A stretch of DNA of 62,224 bases from Ectothiorhodospiraceae bacterium (lineage in GTDB: Bacteria; Pseudomonadota; Gammaproteobacteria; Nitrococcales; Aquisalimonadaceae). Shown here piece by piece: positions 53,772-62,224 of the stretch. Made by a program: the position numbers and the translations under genes. The notes under the pieces were generated by a model. The model was given only the letters and a program-made list of their open reading frames with translations, was not told where the DNA came from and did not search any database. Every line of letters begins with the position of its first letter. The stretch's first letter is position 1. The DNA lies in contig JAFIFU010000015.1 of NCBI GenBank assembly GCA_020831885.1, positions 1 to 62,224 of the forward strand, in the 5' to 3' direction.

Positions 53772-55766
53772 ATGGAGAATCTCTTACTCATCATCGTCCT
53801 CGCACCGCTGGCTGGCGCCATCATCGCCGGGTTTTTCGGCGGCACCATCGGGCGTGCCGGCGCGCACTGGGTGACCAGCCTGTCGGTGGCCCTCTCCTGT
53901 CTGCTGTCCTTCCATGTGTTGCTGGGGCTGATCAGCGGCGACCGGCAGCCTTTTGACGGCACCGTGTACAACTGGATGGTGGCCGGCGGAATCCAGTTCC
54001 AGGTGGGGTTCCTGGTGGACCGCCTGACCGCCATGATGATGGTGGTGGTGACCTTCGTCTCGTTGATGGTGCACATCTACACCATCGGCTACATGGCCGA
54101 CGAGGAACATAACTGGCCCAAGGACAGTCTGGCGGGCGTCAACGCCTATCAGCGTTTCTTCAGCTACATCGCGTTGTTCACCTTCGCGATGCTGATGCTG
54201 GTGATGTCCAACAACTTCCTCCAGTTGTTCTTCGCCTGGGAGGCCGTGGGCCTGGTTTCCTACCTGCTGATCGGCTTCTGGATGAACCGGCCCACCGCCG
54301 TGTTCGCCAATCTCAAGGCCTTTCTGGTCAACCGGGTGGGCGATTTCGGATTCCTGCTGGGGATCGGCGTGGTGCTGCTGTTCTACGGCAGTCTGAACTA
54401 CAGTGAGGTGTTCGCCACCGCCGCCGCCAACCCGGACCTCACCATGTCAATTTTCGGCGGTGCCGAGTGGCAGGTGGCCACCGTGGCCGGCATTCTCCTG
54501 TTCATCGGCGCCATGGGGAAATCCGCCCAGGTCCCGCTGCATGTCTGGCTGCCGGATTCCATGGAAGGCCCGACGCCGATCTCCGCCCTGATCCATGCCG
54601 CCACCATGGTCACCGCCGGCATCTTCATGGTGGCCCGGATGTCGCCCATTTATGAGCTGTCCGCGGTGGCACTGAGTTTCATTCTGGTGATCGGTGCGAT
54701 CACCGCGCTTTTCATGGGGCTGGTGGGCCTGGTCCAGAACGACATCAAGCGCGTGGTGGCCTATTCCACGCTGTCGCAGTTGGGCTACATGGTGGTGGCC
54801 CTGGGCGTGTCGGCCTACGCCGCCGGCGTCTACCACCTGATGACCCATGCCTTCTTCAAGGCACTGCTGTTCCTGGGCGCCGGTTCGGTGATCATCGCCA
54901 TGCACCACAAACAGGACATGCGCGAGATGGGCGGACTGAAGAAGTACATGCCGGTGACGTACTGGACCATGCTGATCGGCACCTTGGCGCTGATCGGCTT
55001 CCCGGCCTTTTCCGGCTACTTCTCCAAGGATGGCATCATCCTCGCCGTGGCCGAATCCCAGCGCGCCGGAGCCACCTTCGCATACCTGTGTGTGCTGGCC
55101 GGGGTCTTCGTAACCGCCCTGTACAGTTTCCGCCTGCTGTTCCTCGTCTTCCATGGGGAGGGGCGCATGGACCGGCACACCCGGGAGCACCTGCACGAGA
55201 GCCCGTTGGTGGTCACGATACCCCTCATCCTGCTGGCCATTCCCTCGGTCCTGATCGGCCTGGTCACGGTCATGCCGATGGTGCTGGGGGACTGGTTCGG
55301 GGACGCGATCTTCGTCAGCCAGGCCAATGATGTGCTGGCGGCCGTGGCGGCGAAGTACGACAGTGCCTGGGGGCTCGTGGCGCATGGCTTCGTCAGCCTG
55401 CCGCTCTATCTGGCCGCCGCCGGCTTCCTGACCGCCTGGTACCTGTACGTGATACGCCCCGATCTGCCCGATCAACTGCGGCAGCGGTTCGCGCTCGCGT
55501 ACACGATTCTCGAGAAGAAGTACTGGTTCGACGAACTTCATCTGAATGTGTTCGCGGGCATCGGGCGGGCACTGGGGCGCTTCTTCTGGAAAGTGACCGA
55601 TGTGGGGCTGATCGACGGCTTGCTGGTCAACGGCACCGCACGGACGATCGGGCGGGTAGCGGCCGGGCTGCGCCGGGTACAGACCGGCTTTCTGTTCCAC
55701 TACGCCTTCGTGATGATCATCGGCCTGCTGGTGATGCTGACCTGGTTCGTCTTCGGCGCCCGGTAG
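53772..55766 (+). CDS. nuoL: NADH-quinone oxidoreductase subunit L
   Basis: This 664-residue antiporter-like subunit pumps protons and has the long lateral helix at its C-terminus. Family landmarks include FFAWEAVGLVSYLLIGFW, GAMGKSAQVPLHVWLPDSMEGPTPISAL described by its ends, and STLSQLGYM. Around fourteen helices precede the amphipathic helix. Length is normal for NuoL. An 85-bp gap with a hairpin precedes nuoM. Confidence 0.97.
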   Translation: MENLLLIIVLAPLAGAIIAGFFGGTIGRAGAHWVTSLSVALSCLLSFHVLLGLISGDRQPFDGTVYNWMVAGGIQFQVGFLVDRLTAMMMVVVTFVSLMVHIYTIGYMADEEHNWPKDSLAGVNAYQRFFSYIALFTFAMLMLVMSNNFLQLFFAWEAVGLVSYLLIGFWMNRPTAVFANLKAFLVNRVGDFGFLLGIGVVLLFYGSLNYSEVFATAAANPDLTMSIFGGAEWQVATVAGILLFIGAMGKSAQVPLHVWLPDSMEGPTPISALIHAATMVTAGIFMVARMSPIYELSAVALSFILVIGAITALFMGLVGLVQNDIKRVVAYSTLSQLGYMVVALGVSAYAAGVYHLMTHAFFKALLFLGAGSVIIAMHHKQDMREMGGLKKYMPVTYWTMLIGTLALIGFPAFSGYFSKDGIILAVAESQRAGATFAYLCVLAGVFVTALYSFRLLFLVFHGEGRMDRHTREHLHESPLVVTIPLILLAIPSVLIGLVTVMPMVLGDWFGDAIFVSQANDVLAAVAAKYDSAWGLVAHGFVSLPLYLAAAGFLTAWYLYVIRPDLPDQLRQRFALAYTILEKKYWFDELHLNVFAGIGRALGRFFWKVTDVGLIDGLLVNGTARTIGRVAAGLRRVQTGFLFHYAFVMIIGLLVMLTWFVFGAR

Positions 55767-55792
55767 CAGGTCCTGCAAGACGGAACCGTGGG

Positions 55793-55817
55793 CCGGGCTG
55801 GTTGCGGAGCAGCCCGG
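55793..55817. repeat. hairpin in the nuoL-nuoM gap
   Basis: CCGGGCTG (55793-55800) and CAGCCCGG (55810-55817) form an 8-bp stem with a 9-nt loop. It lies between the nuoL stop and the nuoM ribosome binding site, without a T-tract. Confidence 0.85.
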
Positions 55818-55851
55818 TGACAAAGTCTGACTGCTGGTAAGGAAGTAAGGG

Positions 55852-57372
55852 ATGTTGGAATCCTCCTGGCCTTTGTTGAGCCTGCTGATCTGGATGCCGA
55901 TACTCGGCGGTGTGCTGATACTGTTGCTGGGGGATCAGCAACAGGCACTGGGCCGGTTGATTGCACTGGGTGTCAGCCTGGCGACCTTCCTGTTCAGCCT
56001 GCTGCTGATCACCGGGTTCGAGGCAGGCACGGCAGCCATGCAGTTCGTGGAGCTCCGCCCCTGGGTGGAGGCGCTGGGCGTCAACTACCATCTGGGCGTG
56101 GACGGCATTTCCATGCCGCTGGTGGTGCTGACCACGTTTTCCACCGTGCTGGTGGTGATCGCGGGCTGGAACCGGATTGCCTACAGACCGGGCCTCTACA
56201 TGGCCTGCTTCCTGATCATGGAAGGCATTGTGGTGGGCGTCTTCAGCGCCCTGGACGCGATTCTGTTCTACGTGTTCTGGGAAGCCGTGCTGGTTCCGAT
56301 GTTCCTGATCATCGGGATCTGGGGCGGTCAGAACCGCATCTATGCCACCATCAAGTTTTTCCTCTACACCTTCATCGGCTCCGTACTGATGCTGGTGGCG
56401 CTGATCTACCTGCAGTTCCAGGCGGGCAGCTTCGGCATCCTGGACATGTACGGCCTGAATCTGCCGCTGAGCGTTCAGGTATGGCTGTTCATCGCCTTCC
56501 TGCTGGCCTTTGCCATCAAGGTGCCCATGTGGCCGGTGCATACCTGGCTGCCGGACGCCCACGTGCAGGCGCCCACCGGCGGCTCGGTCATTCTGGCGGC
56601 CATCATGCTCAAGATCGGCGGCTACGGTTTCGTCCGCTTCAGCCTGCCCATCACGCCCGGGGCCAGCCTGGAACTGGACTGGCTGATGATCCTGCTGTCC
56701 CTGGTGGCCGTGGTGTACATCGGCCTGGTGGCGATGATGCAGGAGGACATGAAGAAGCTGATCGCCTATTCCTCCATCGCCCACATGGGCTTCGTCACCC
56801 TCGGTTTCTTCATTGTCTTCCAGGTGGTGGTCAATGCCGGCGAATCCGGGGCACTGCTGGCCTTGGGTGGCGGCATGGTGCAGATGATTTCCCACGGTTT
56901 CATTTCCGCGGCCATGTTCCTTTGCGTGGGCGTGCTCTATGACCGCATGCATACCCGCATGATCAGCGAATACGGAGGGGTGACGCATCGCATGCCCGTC
57001 TTCGCCGGCCTGTTCGTGCTGTTTGCCATGGCCAATGCCGGGCTGCCGGGTACCTCCGGGTTCGTGGGCGAGTTCATGGTGATTCTGGCAGCGTTCCAGG
57101 CCAACTTCTGGTACGCCTTCTTTGCCGGGTTGACCCTGATTCTCGGGGCCGCCTACACCTTGTGGATGGTGAAGCGGGTCATGTACGGGCCGGTAGGCAA
57201 CGAGAAGGTGGGTGCCCTGAAGGACGTGGATGGCCGGGAGAAGCTGGTACTGGGCGTCCTTGCCGTGGCAGTGCTTTGGCTCGGCCTGTATCCGGGCCCG
57301 CTGATCGAGATCATGGAGCCGTCGCTGGAAGGGCTTCTTCAGCACGTGGTGGCCGGCAGCGGCCTGAACTGA
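55852..57372 (+). CDS. nuoM: NADH-quinone oxidoreductase subunit M
   Basis: This 506-residue antiporter-like proton-pumping subunit has about fourteen helices. The markers are FYVFWEAVLVPMFLIIGIWGG, the lysine helix FAIKVPMWPVHTWLPDAH, and SSIAHMGFV. An AAGGAAGTAAGGG stretch precedes the ATG. nuoN follows after 54 bp with a hairpin in between. Confidence 0.97.
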   Translation: MLESSWPLLSLLIWMPILGGVLILLLGDQQQALGRLIALGVSLATFLFSLLLITGFEAGTAAMQFVELRPWVEALGVNYHLGVDGISMPLVVLTTFSTVLVVIAGWNRIAYRPGLYMACFLIMEGIVVGVFSALDAILFYVFWEAVLVPMFLIIGIWGGQNRIYATIKFFLYTFIGSVLMLVALIYLQFQAGSFGILDMYGLNLPLSVQVWLFIAFLLAFAIKVPMWPVHTWLPDAHVQAPTGGSVILAAIMLKIGGYGFVRFSLPITPGASLELDWLMILLSLVAVVYIGLVAMMQEDMKKLIAYSSIAHMGFVTLGFFIVFQVVVNAGESGALLALGGGMVQMISHGFISAAMFLCVGVLYDRMHTRMISEYGGVTHRMPVFAGLFVLFAMANAGLPGTSGFVGEFMVILAAFQANFWYAFFAGLTLILGAAYTLWMVKRVMYGPVGNEKVGALKDVDGREKLVLGVLAVAVLWLGLYPGPLIEIMEPSLEGLLQHVVAGSGLN

Positions 57373-57388
57373 CGCGGATTGTGATGGG

Positions 57389-57405
57389 GCGCGCCCTGGG
57401 CGCGC
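57389..57405. repeat. hairpin in the nuoM-nuoN gap
   Basis: GCGCGCC (57389-57395) and GGCGCGC (57399-57405) form a 7-bp stem with the loop CTG, 16 bp after the nuoM stop. Confidence 0.8.
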
Positions 57406-57426
57406 GCTGAGTTCAGAGGAAACTGT

Positions 57427-58875
57427 ATGACCAACGAAGCGTTCGAGACGCCGAACCTGCTGCTCGCGCTGCCGGAGATCTGGTTGCTGGCCATGGCCTG
57501 CGTCGTGCTGGTGGTGGATCTGTTCAGCAATGACCGGGACCACGGGCCGGCGTTCTGGCTGACCCAGGTGACACTGCTCGGTGGCATCATCATCACGGTC
57601 AGTACCCAGTGGGGTGTGGACGCAACTACTTTCAGCGGCACCTACGTCGCGGATTCACTGGGCGCTTTGCTGAAGATCGGTATCCTGGTGCTCGCCTTCC
57701 TGGGGTTCGCCTACTCCCGCGACTACATGCGCGATCGCGGAATCCTCAAGGGCGAATACTACATGCTGGGCCTGTTCGCCGTGCTTGGGATGATGGTCAC
57801 CGTCTCGGCCGGTAACCTGCTCAGCCTGTACCTGGGTGTGGAGCTGATGTCGCTGTCGCTCTATGCGCTGGTTGCCATTGATCGGGATTCCTCCCGCGCC
57901 TCGGAAGCGGCGATGAAGTACTTCGTGCTGGGGGCACTGGCTTCCGGCATGCTGCTCTACGGGATGTCCATGCTGTATGGCGTCACCGGTACGCTGGATC
58001 TGGGCGAGATCACCGCCGCGGCGGCTGAGCTGGACGATCGCCGGTTCCTGTTCCTGTTCGGACTGGTCTTCATGATGGTAGGGGTTGCCTTCAAGTTCGG
58101 CGCAGTCCCGTTCCACATGTGGGTGCCGGACGTCTATCATGGTGCCCCCACGCCCGTGACACTGATGATAGCCACGGCTTCCAAGGTGGCCGCTGTGGGT
58201 CTGTTCCTCCGGTTGATCGGTGAAGGGCTGCTGCCGCTACTGGAGAGCTGGCAGCATATGGTGGTGCTGCTGGCGGTGCTGTCGCTGTTGATCGGTAACA
58301 CGGTGGCGCTGGTGCAGACCAATATCAAGCGGATGCTGGCCTATTCCACGTTCAACCACGTGGGGTTCATTCTCATGGGTTTCGTTGCGGGCACGCCGGA
58401 AGGTTATGCGGCCTCGGTGTTCTATGCCTTGACGTATGCGTTCACGGTGGCGGCCACCTTTGGCGTCGTTCTGCTTCTGGCCCGCAAGGGGTTCGAGGCT
58501 GATCATATCACCGACCTCAAGGGCCTCAACGACCGAAGCCCGCTGTTTGCCTTCGTCGTGCTGATCCTGATGATTTCCCTGACGGGTATTCCCGGTACCG
58601 TCGGGTTCTATGCCAAGTGGATGGTGCTGAAGTCCGTGGTTGAGGCCGGGTTCGTCTGGCTGGCGGTCCTGGCGGTGATCGGAGCCGTGGTGGGGGCGTT
58701 CTACTATCTGCGGCTGGTGCGTTACTGCTATTTCGACAAGGCCGAAGGGGAAGGGCCTCAGCCCACCGGGTCCGGCGGCTTCCAGGCGGTACTTGCGGCC
58801 AACGGCCTGCTGGTGCTGGTGGCCGGTATTTTCCCGGGGACCCTGGTGGCCGTTTGTCTGGCGGCGTTCCTGTAG
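57427..58875 (+). CDS. nuoN: NADH-quinone oxidoreductase subunit N
   Basis: This 482-residue antiporter-like subunit is the proton pump nearest the quinone arm. The markers are LSLYLGVELMSLSLYALVA, the lysine helix GVAFKFGAVPFHMWVPDVYHGAP described by its ends, and YSTFNHVGF. A CAGAGGAAACTG ribosome binding site precedes the ATG. The DUF2818 gene starts three bases after its stop. Confidence 0.97.
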   Translation: MTNEAFETPNLLLALPEIWLLAMACVVLVVDLFSNDRDHGPAFWLTQVTLLGGIIITVSTQWGVDATTFSGTYVADSLGALLKIGILVLAFLGFAYSRDYMRDRGILKGEYYMLGLFAVLGMMVTVSAGNLLSLYLGVELMSLSLYALVAIDRDSSRASEAAMKYFVLGALASGMLLYGMSMLYGVTGTLDLGEITAAAAELDDRRFLFLFGLVFMMVGVAFKFGAVPFHMWVPDVYHGAPTPVTLMIATASKVAAVGLFLRLIGEGLLPLLESWQHMVVLLAVLSLLIGNTVALVQTNIKRMLAYSTFNHVGFILMGFVAGTPEGYAASVFYALTYAFTVAATFGVVLLLARKGFEADHITDLKGLNDRSPLFAFVVLILMISLTGIPGTVGFYAKWMVLKSVVEAGFVWLAVLAVIGAVVGAFYYLRLVRYCYFDKAEGEGPQPTGSGGFQAVLAANGLLVLVAGIFPGTLVAVCLAAFL

Positions 58876-58878
58876 ACG

Positions 58879-59199
58879 ATGTCCGTGACTGCCGGCTTCA
58901 TACTGCTTCTGGTGGCGGCCCTGGTGGCCGCCAATCTGCCGTGGCTGACAGAGCGGGTGCTGTTCGTGCTGCCAGCGCCGGCCCAGGGCAAGCGGGAATG
59001 GGTACGGCTGCTGGAGTGGGCGCTGATGTACCTGGTCATCGGCGCTCTGGCGGTGGGTATCGAATACCGTGTCACCGGCGGTGTCTACGCCCAGGAATGG
59101 GAGTTCTACGTCACCACCCTGTGCCTGTTCCTGGTCTTCGCCTTGCCCGGTTTCATCTATCATCACGACCTCCGCCGGCTGCTGAAAAAGCGTCGGTGA
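58879..59199 (+). CDS. DUF2818 membrane protein
   Basis: This 106-residue inner-membrane protein has three hydrophobic helices (about 3-21, 46-62, 78-97) and a basic tail (HHDLRRLLKKRR). The N-terminal ANLPWLTERVLFV is typical of the DUF2818 family. It commonly follows nuoN in beta- and gammaproteobacteria, so a role in complex I assembly or stability is likely but not proven. It is separated by three bases from nuoN and belongs to the same transcript. Confidence 0.85.
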   Translation: MSVTAGFILLLVAALVAANLPWLTERVLFVLPAPAQGKREWVRLLEWALMYLVIGALAVGIEYRVTGGVYAQEWEFYVTTLCLFLVFALPGFIYHHDLRRLLKKRR

Positions 59200-59266
59200 A
59201 CCGGGAACAACCGCCGGAGATGGGAAGCCGTCCCCGCCCGGCGCGTTGCCGGACAGCGACGCGCTC

Positions 59267-59295
59267 TTGCATTTCACTGTGGGGGTCGTTAACAT
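59267..59295 (+). promoter_or_regulatory. initiator tRNA promoter
   Basis: TTGCAT (59267-59272) and TAACAT (59290-59295) with a 17-bp spacer lie 13 bp before the tRNA. The discriminator GCGCAGC is GC-rich, as in stable-RNA promoters. Confidence 0.55.
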
Positions 59296-59308
59296 GCGCA
59301 GCGTCGAT

Positions 59309-59385
<77 letters not shown>

Positions 59386-59392
59386 CCTTGAG

Positions 59393-59417
59393 AAAGGGCC
59401 GCTTGCGGCCTTTTTTT
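59393..59417 (+). terminator. intrinsic terminator after tRNA-fMet
   Basis: GGCCG, loop CTTG, CGGCC form a hairpin extended by flanking A/G-T pairs and followed by seven T residues. It should end the tRNA transcript. Confidence 0.9.
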
Positions 59418-59471
59418 GTAGCTGGAACAAGCCGCTCCCTGGCTGGGGCGTGCAGACCAGGGCAACGCCGG

Positions 59472-59500
59472 CATGCATCTGCGCATGTGTCCGCTATAAT
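59472..59500 (+). promoter_or_regulatory. rimP-nusA operon promoter
   Basis: A perfect TATAAT lies at 59495-59500, 70 bp before rimP. The -35 position 17 bp upstream (59472-59477) reads CATGCA, a poor match, so an activator or weak basal activity is possible. Confidence 0.55.
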
Positions 59501-59523
59501 GGAGCGTTGCCGCTGGATGAAGG

Positions 59524-59552
59524 ATGGGTCAGGGATTCACTGGCCCATTTTT
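59524..59552 (+). terminator. intrinsic terminator in the rimP leader
   Basis: ATGGGTCAG (59524-59532), loop GGATTCA, CTGGCCCAT (59540-59548) form a 9-bp stem with one T-G pair, followed by TTTT. It lies between the TATAAT promoter and rimP and resembles an attenuator. Confidence 0.8.
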
Positions 59553-59569
59553 GTTTCTGCGGAGTACGT

Positions 59570-60025
59570 ATGGAACGATTTGTCCGGCAGCTCAACGAGC
59601 TGTTTCAGCCCGTGCTGGACGCCATGGGTTACGAACTGGTTGGTGTGGAATACAAGCCCGGCCGGCGAGAGGGCCTGCTGAGGGTCTACATCGATACTGC
59701 AGACGGTGTGACGCTGGAAGACTGTGAACGCGTCAGCCACCAGCTCAGTGGGCTGCTGGACGTCGAGGATCCGATCCGCGGCCAGTACCGCCTCGAGATA
59801 TCCTCGCCGGGTCTTGACCGTCCCCTGTTCACTCCGGAGCACTACCAGCGGTTCGCAGGGCAGCAGGTCCGTGTCCGGCTCCGGGAATTGTGGGAGGGGC
59901 GGCGGAAGTTGCAAGGGGAACTGCTGGGCTTCCAGGACGGTCGCATCCTCCTGCGCGAGAACGGTATGGAGTACGCGGTGCCGTCGGAGTTGGTCGATCG
60001 GGCGAATCTGATACCGGACATCTGA
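59570..60025 (+). CDS. rimP: ribosome maturation factor RimP
   Basis: This 151-residue cytosolic protein helps mature the 30S subunit. The N-terminal LNELFQPVLDAMGYELVGVEY and the LRVYIDTADGVTLEDCERVSHQLS stretch (given by its ends) match the family, followed by the SH3-like domain LEISSPGLDRPL. The ATG at 59570 is preceded by GGAG at five bases. The frame is open to 59450, but that extension crosses the promoter and terminator. Length equals E. coli RimP. Confidence 0.95.
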   Translation: MERFVRQLNELFQPVLDAMGYELVGVEYKPGRREGLLRVYIDTADGVTLEDCERVSHQLSGLLDVEDPIRGQYRLEISSPGLDRPLFTPEHYQRFAGQQVRVRLRELWEGRRKLQGELLGFQDGRILLRENGMEYAVPSELVDRANLIPDI

Positions 60026-60073
60026 ACAGTCAACCTGGTGATGCGCATTGCGCCGGGATGTGGAGTTGAAAGC

Positions 60074-61582
60074 ATGAGCAAAGAGGTCCTGCTGGTCGTC
60101 GAGGCCATTTCCAATGAAAAGGGTGTCGACAAGGAGGTGATTGTCGAGGCCATCGAGGCGGCGCTGGCGTCGGCGACCAAGAAACGTTCAGCCGGTGAGA
60201 TCGATGTGCGCGTCGCCGTGGATCGGCAGACCGGTGACTACGATACGTTCCGGCGCTGGCACGTGGTGGAGGACGACGCCGAGATTGAGTTGCCCGATCA
60301 GGAGATCCCGCTGTCCGAGGCGCGCAAGCAGCGGCCCGACGCACAGGTCGGGGATATTATCGAGGAGCCCATGGAATCGGTGGCCTTCGGCCGGATCGCG
60401 GCCCAGACCGCCAAACAGGTCATCGTCCAGAAGGTCCGTGAGGCCGAACGTGCCAAGGTGGTGGCGGCCTATCAGGGTCGGGTGGGAGAACTGGTCACGG
60501 GTACGGTGAAGAAGGTTGACCGCGGCGGGTTGATTCTGGATCTGGGCAATAACGCCGAGGCCATCATCCCCCGGGAGTACACGATTCCCCGCGAAGCGTT
60601 CCGTCCCATGGACCGGGTGCGTGGTTACCTGAAAGAGGTGCGGTCGGATGCGCGCGGGCCGCAATTGGTGGTCTCCCGTACGGCGCCGGAGTTTCTGATC
60701 GAGCTGTTCAAGCTGGAGGTGCCCGAGGTGGGCCAAGAGCTGATCGATATCCTGGGCGCGGCCCGTGATCCGGGCATGCGGGCCAAGATCGCGGTACGCT
60801 CCAACGATCCGCGTATTGACCCGGTTGGCGCCTGTGTGGGCATGCGTGGCTCACGGGTACAGGCGGTGTCCAACGAGTTGTCCGGGGAGCGGGTGGATAT
60901 CATCCTCTGGGACGATAATCCCGCCCAGTTCGTGATCAATGCCATGGCGCCCGCGGAGGTGGAGTCCATTGTTGTCGACGAGGACTCCCACAGCATGGAT
61001 ATCGCCGTGGGCGAGGAGCAGCTCTCACAGGCCATCGGCCGCGGCGGACAGAACGTGCGACTGGCCAGCGAGCTGACCGGCTGGGAACTGAACGTGATGA
61101 CTGCGGAAGAGGCGGAGGCGAAGAACCAGGCCGAAGCCGAACGCATCACGAATCTGTTCATCGATGCTCTGGGCGTTGATGAGGAAGTGGCGGGCATTCT
61201 GGTGCAGGAAGGGTTCTCCACTCTGGAAGAGGTGGCGTACGTGCCCGCCTCCGAGATGCTGGACATTGAGGAATTCGACGAGGACATCGTCGAGGAGTTG
61301 CGCTCCCGGGCGCGCGACGCCTTGCTGACGCAGATGATCGCCACGGAAGAACAGCTGGGTGACGCAAAACCCGCCGATGATCTGTTGGGCATGGAAGGCA
61401 TGGATGACGAACTGGCCTACCAACTGGCGGGGGCCGGAGTCGTCACCATGGAAGATCTGGCGGAACAGGCGGTGGATGATGTGGTGGATGCCACCGGTAT
61501 CGATGCGGAGCGTGCGGCGGCGTTGATCATGAAGGCGCGGGAACCGTGGTTCGCGGAGCAGGATGAGCAGCAGGAGTCCTGA
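60074..61582 (+). CDS. nusA: transcription termination/antitermination factor NusA
   Basis: This 502-residue factor binds RNA polymerase and modulates pausing, termination and antitermination. The N-terminal polymerase-binding domain spans about 1-130, S1 about 135-200 ([22 protein letters not shown]), KH1 and KH2 about 200-345 ([20 protein letters not shown]). Two acidic C-terminal repeats occupy about 360-500. The ATG at 60074 gives the family start [18 protein letters not shown]. It follows rimP by 48 bp and precedes infB. Confidence 0.96.
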   Translation: MSKEVLLVVEAISNEKGVDKEVIVEAIEAALASATKKRSAGEIDVRVAVDRQTGDYDTFRRWHVVEDDAEIELPDQEIPLSEARKQRPDAQVGDIIEEPMESVAFGRIAAQTAKQVIVQKVREAERAKVVAAYQGRVGELVTGTVKKVDRGGLILDLGNNAEAIIPREYTIPREAFRPMDRVRGYLKEVRSDARGPQLVVSRTAPEFLIELFKLEVPEVGQELIDILGAARDPGMRAKIAVRSNDPRIDPVGACVGMRGSRVQAVSNELSGERVDIILWDDNPAQFVINAMAPAEVESIVVDEDSHSMDIAVGEEQLSQAIGRGGQNVRLASELTGWELNVMTAEEAEAKNQAEAERITNLFIDALGVDEEVAGILVQEGFSTLEEVAYVPASEMLDIEEFDEDIVEELRSRARDALLTQMIATEEQLGDAKPADDLLGMEGMDDELAYQLAGAGVVTMEDLAEQAVDDVVDATGIDAERAAALIMKAREPWFAEQDEQQES

Positions 61583-61668
61583 GCGGGTAGCCAGGTGTAA
61601 CCACCTGGCCGGACAGGTGATGCCCTCCGGGGCTTGCCGTTGAAAATTCAGGATTCGGGGAGAAGTGC

Positions 61669-62224
61669 ATGTCGGAAGTTACAGTCAAGCAATTTGCAGA
61701 AGCGGTGGGAACCCCGGTTGAGCGCCTGTTGACCCAGCTCAAGGAAGCCGGGGTGGATATCCGCGATGCCGACGCCGTGCTGTCGGACGAGGACAAGGCA
61801 ACCCTGCTGGCGTATCTGCGCAAGTCCCATGGCCGCGAAGGTGGCGCAAGTGATGTGGCGGAACCCCGCAAGATCACGTTGCGACGCAAGAGTGTCAGCC
61901 AGATCAAACTTGGGGGTACCGCCGGTGGGCGTGGTTCCCGTGGCGGAGGCACGCCGGCGCGCACGGTCAACGTGGAGGTCCGTAAAAAGCGCACCTACGT
62001 GAAACGCAGCGTGGTCGAGGCGGAGAAGGAGCGCCAGGAAGCCGAGCAGCTGGAGCTCCAGCGGCAGGAGGAGACCGCCCGTCAGGCGGAACAGGCGCAG
62101 CAGGAGATGGTGGAGCAGGGGCAGGCCGAGCCCGTGGCGGAGCAGACGGAGGCGCCGGCGGCGCCGGCGGCGCCGGGCCAGGAGCCGCCCCCGGCCGCGC
62201 CGGGCGCGGCCGGGGCCGCCGCGC
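61669..62224 (+). CDS. infB: translation initiation factor IF-2, N-terminal part (truncated by window)
   Basis: The frame starts at ATG 61669 after a GGGGAGAAG ribosome binding site and stays open to the last base, giving 185 residues of a protein normally near 850-900. The N-terminal helix-turn domain VKQFAEAVGTPVERLLTQL, then VRKKRTYVKRS, and a long Gln/Glu/Ala-rich linker match IF-2. The GTPase part lies beyond the window. Its position after nusA is the universal order. The final 60 bases encode Ala/Pro/Gly-rich sequence. Confidence 0.93.
   Translation, partial: MSEVTVKQFAEAVGTPVERLLTQLKEAGVDIRDADAVLSDEDKATLLAYLRKSHGREGGASDVAEPRKITLRRKSVSQIKLGGTAGGRGSRGGGTPARTVNVEVRKKRTYVKRSVVEAEKERQEAEQLELQRQEETARQAEQAQQEMVEQGQAEPVAEQTEAPAAPAAPGQEPPPAAPGAAGAAA

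Noticed and set aside
43961-59308. nuo region as a genomic island between two tRNA genes
   Set aside because: No integrase, no attachment repeat and no change of base composition are visible, and nuo is a conserved core operon.

Overview
The window is 62 kb of GC-rich bacterial chromosome with dense, mostly bacterial housekeeping content. Gene families and gene order (carA-carB-greA, rlmE-ftsH-folP-glmM-tpiA-secG-tRNA-Leu, a 14-gene nuo operon ending in a DUF2818 gene, then tRNA-fMet-rimP-nusA-infB) point to a gammaproteobacterium. I infer a Chromatiales/Ectothiorhodospiraceae-like organism, but no rRNA is present to prove it. I see no prophage, insertion sequence, integrase or CRISPR array.

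Positions 1-9.8 kb hold metabolic and envelope genes: a class I aminotransferase, a D-2-hydroxyacid dehydrogenase followed by an aldehyde dehydrogenase, an MFS exporter, a membrane diguanylate cyclase, two adjacent paralogous DUF4382 lipoproteins, and the tRNA thiolase ttcA. From 9.8 to 28 kb the notable theme is an SOS mutagenesis system in two parts. dnaE2 (imuC) lies at 9.8-12.9 kb with a near-consensus LexA box just upstream of its start. lexA-imuA-imuB form an operon at 24.9-27.9 kb behind two adjacent LexA boxes. Between them are an alpha/beta hydrolase, an uncharacterised conserved protein, an FMN-dependent lactate-type dehydrogenase, ilvD, a fused indolepyruvate:ferredoxin oxidoreductase, a Crp/Fnr regulator and a glnHPQ-type amino-acid transporter.

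From 28 to 43.9 kb come relA (with a partly preserved HD site), a GAF/degenerate-GGDEF protein, the carAB-greA cluster, a DUF4149 membrane protein, yhbY, rlmE, ftsH, folP, glmM, tpiA and secG, then a strong intrinsic terminator and tRNA-Leu(GAG). The carA leader contains a promoter followed by an intrinsic terminator ahead of the TTG start, which suggests attenuation.

From 44 kb onward all 14 nuo genes (complex I) and DUF2818 form one operon, mostly with overlapping or closely spaced genes. The three clear gaps (G/H, L/M, M/N) each contain GC-rich hairpins. Downstream is the initiator tRNA gene, whose 1:72 position is T-T rather than the usual C-A mismatch, then a terminator, a TATAAT promoter, a second leader terminator and rimP-nusA-infB. 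infB runs off the end of the window.

No clearly new multi-gene system is visible. The best leads are regulatory or molecular: the carA and rimP leader terminators, the unusual initiator tRNA, the split LexA-controlled mutasome and the intermediate RelA HD domain.
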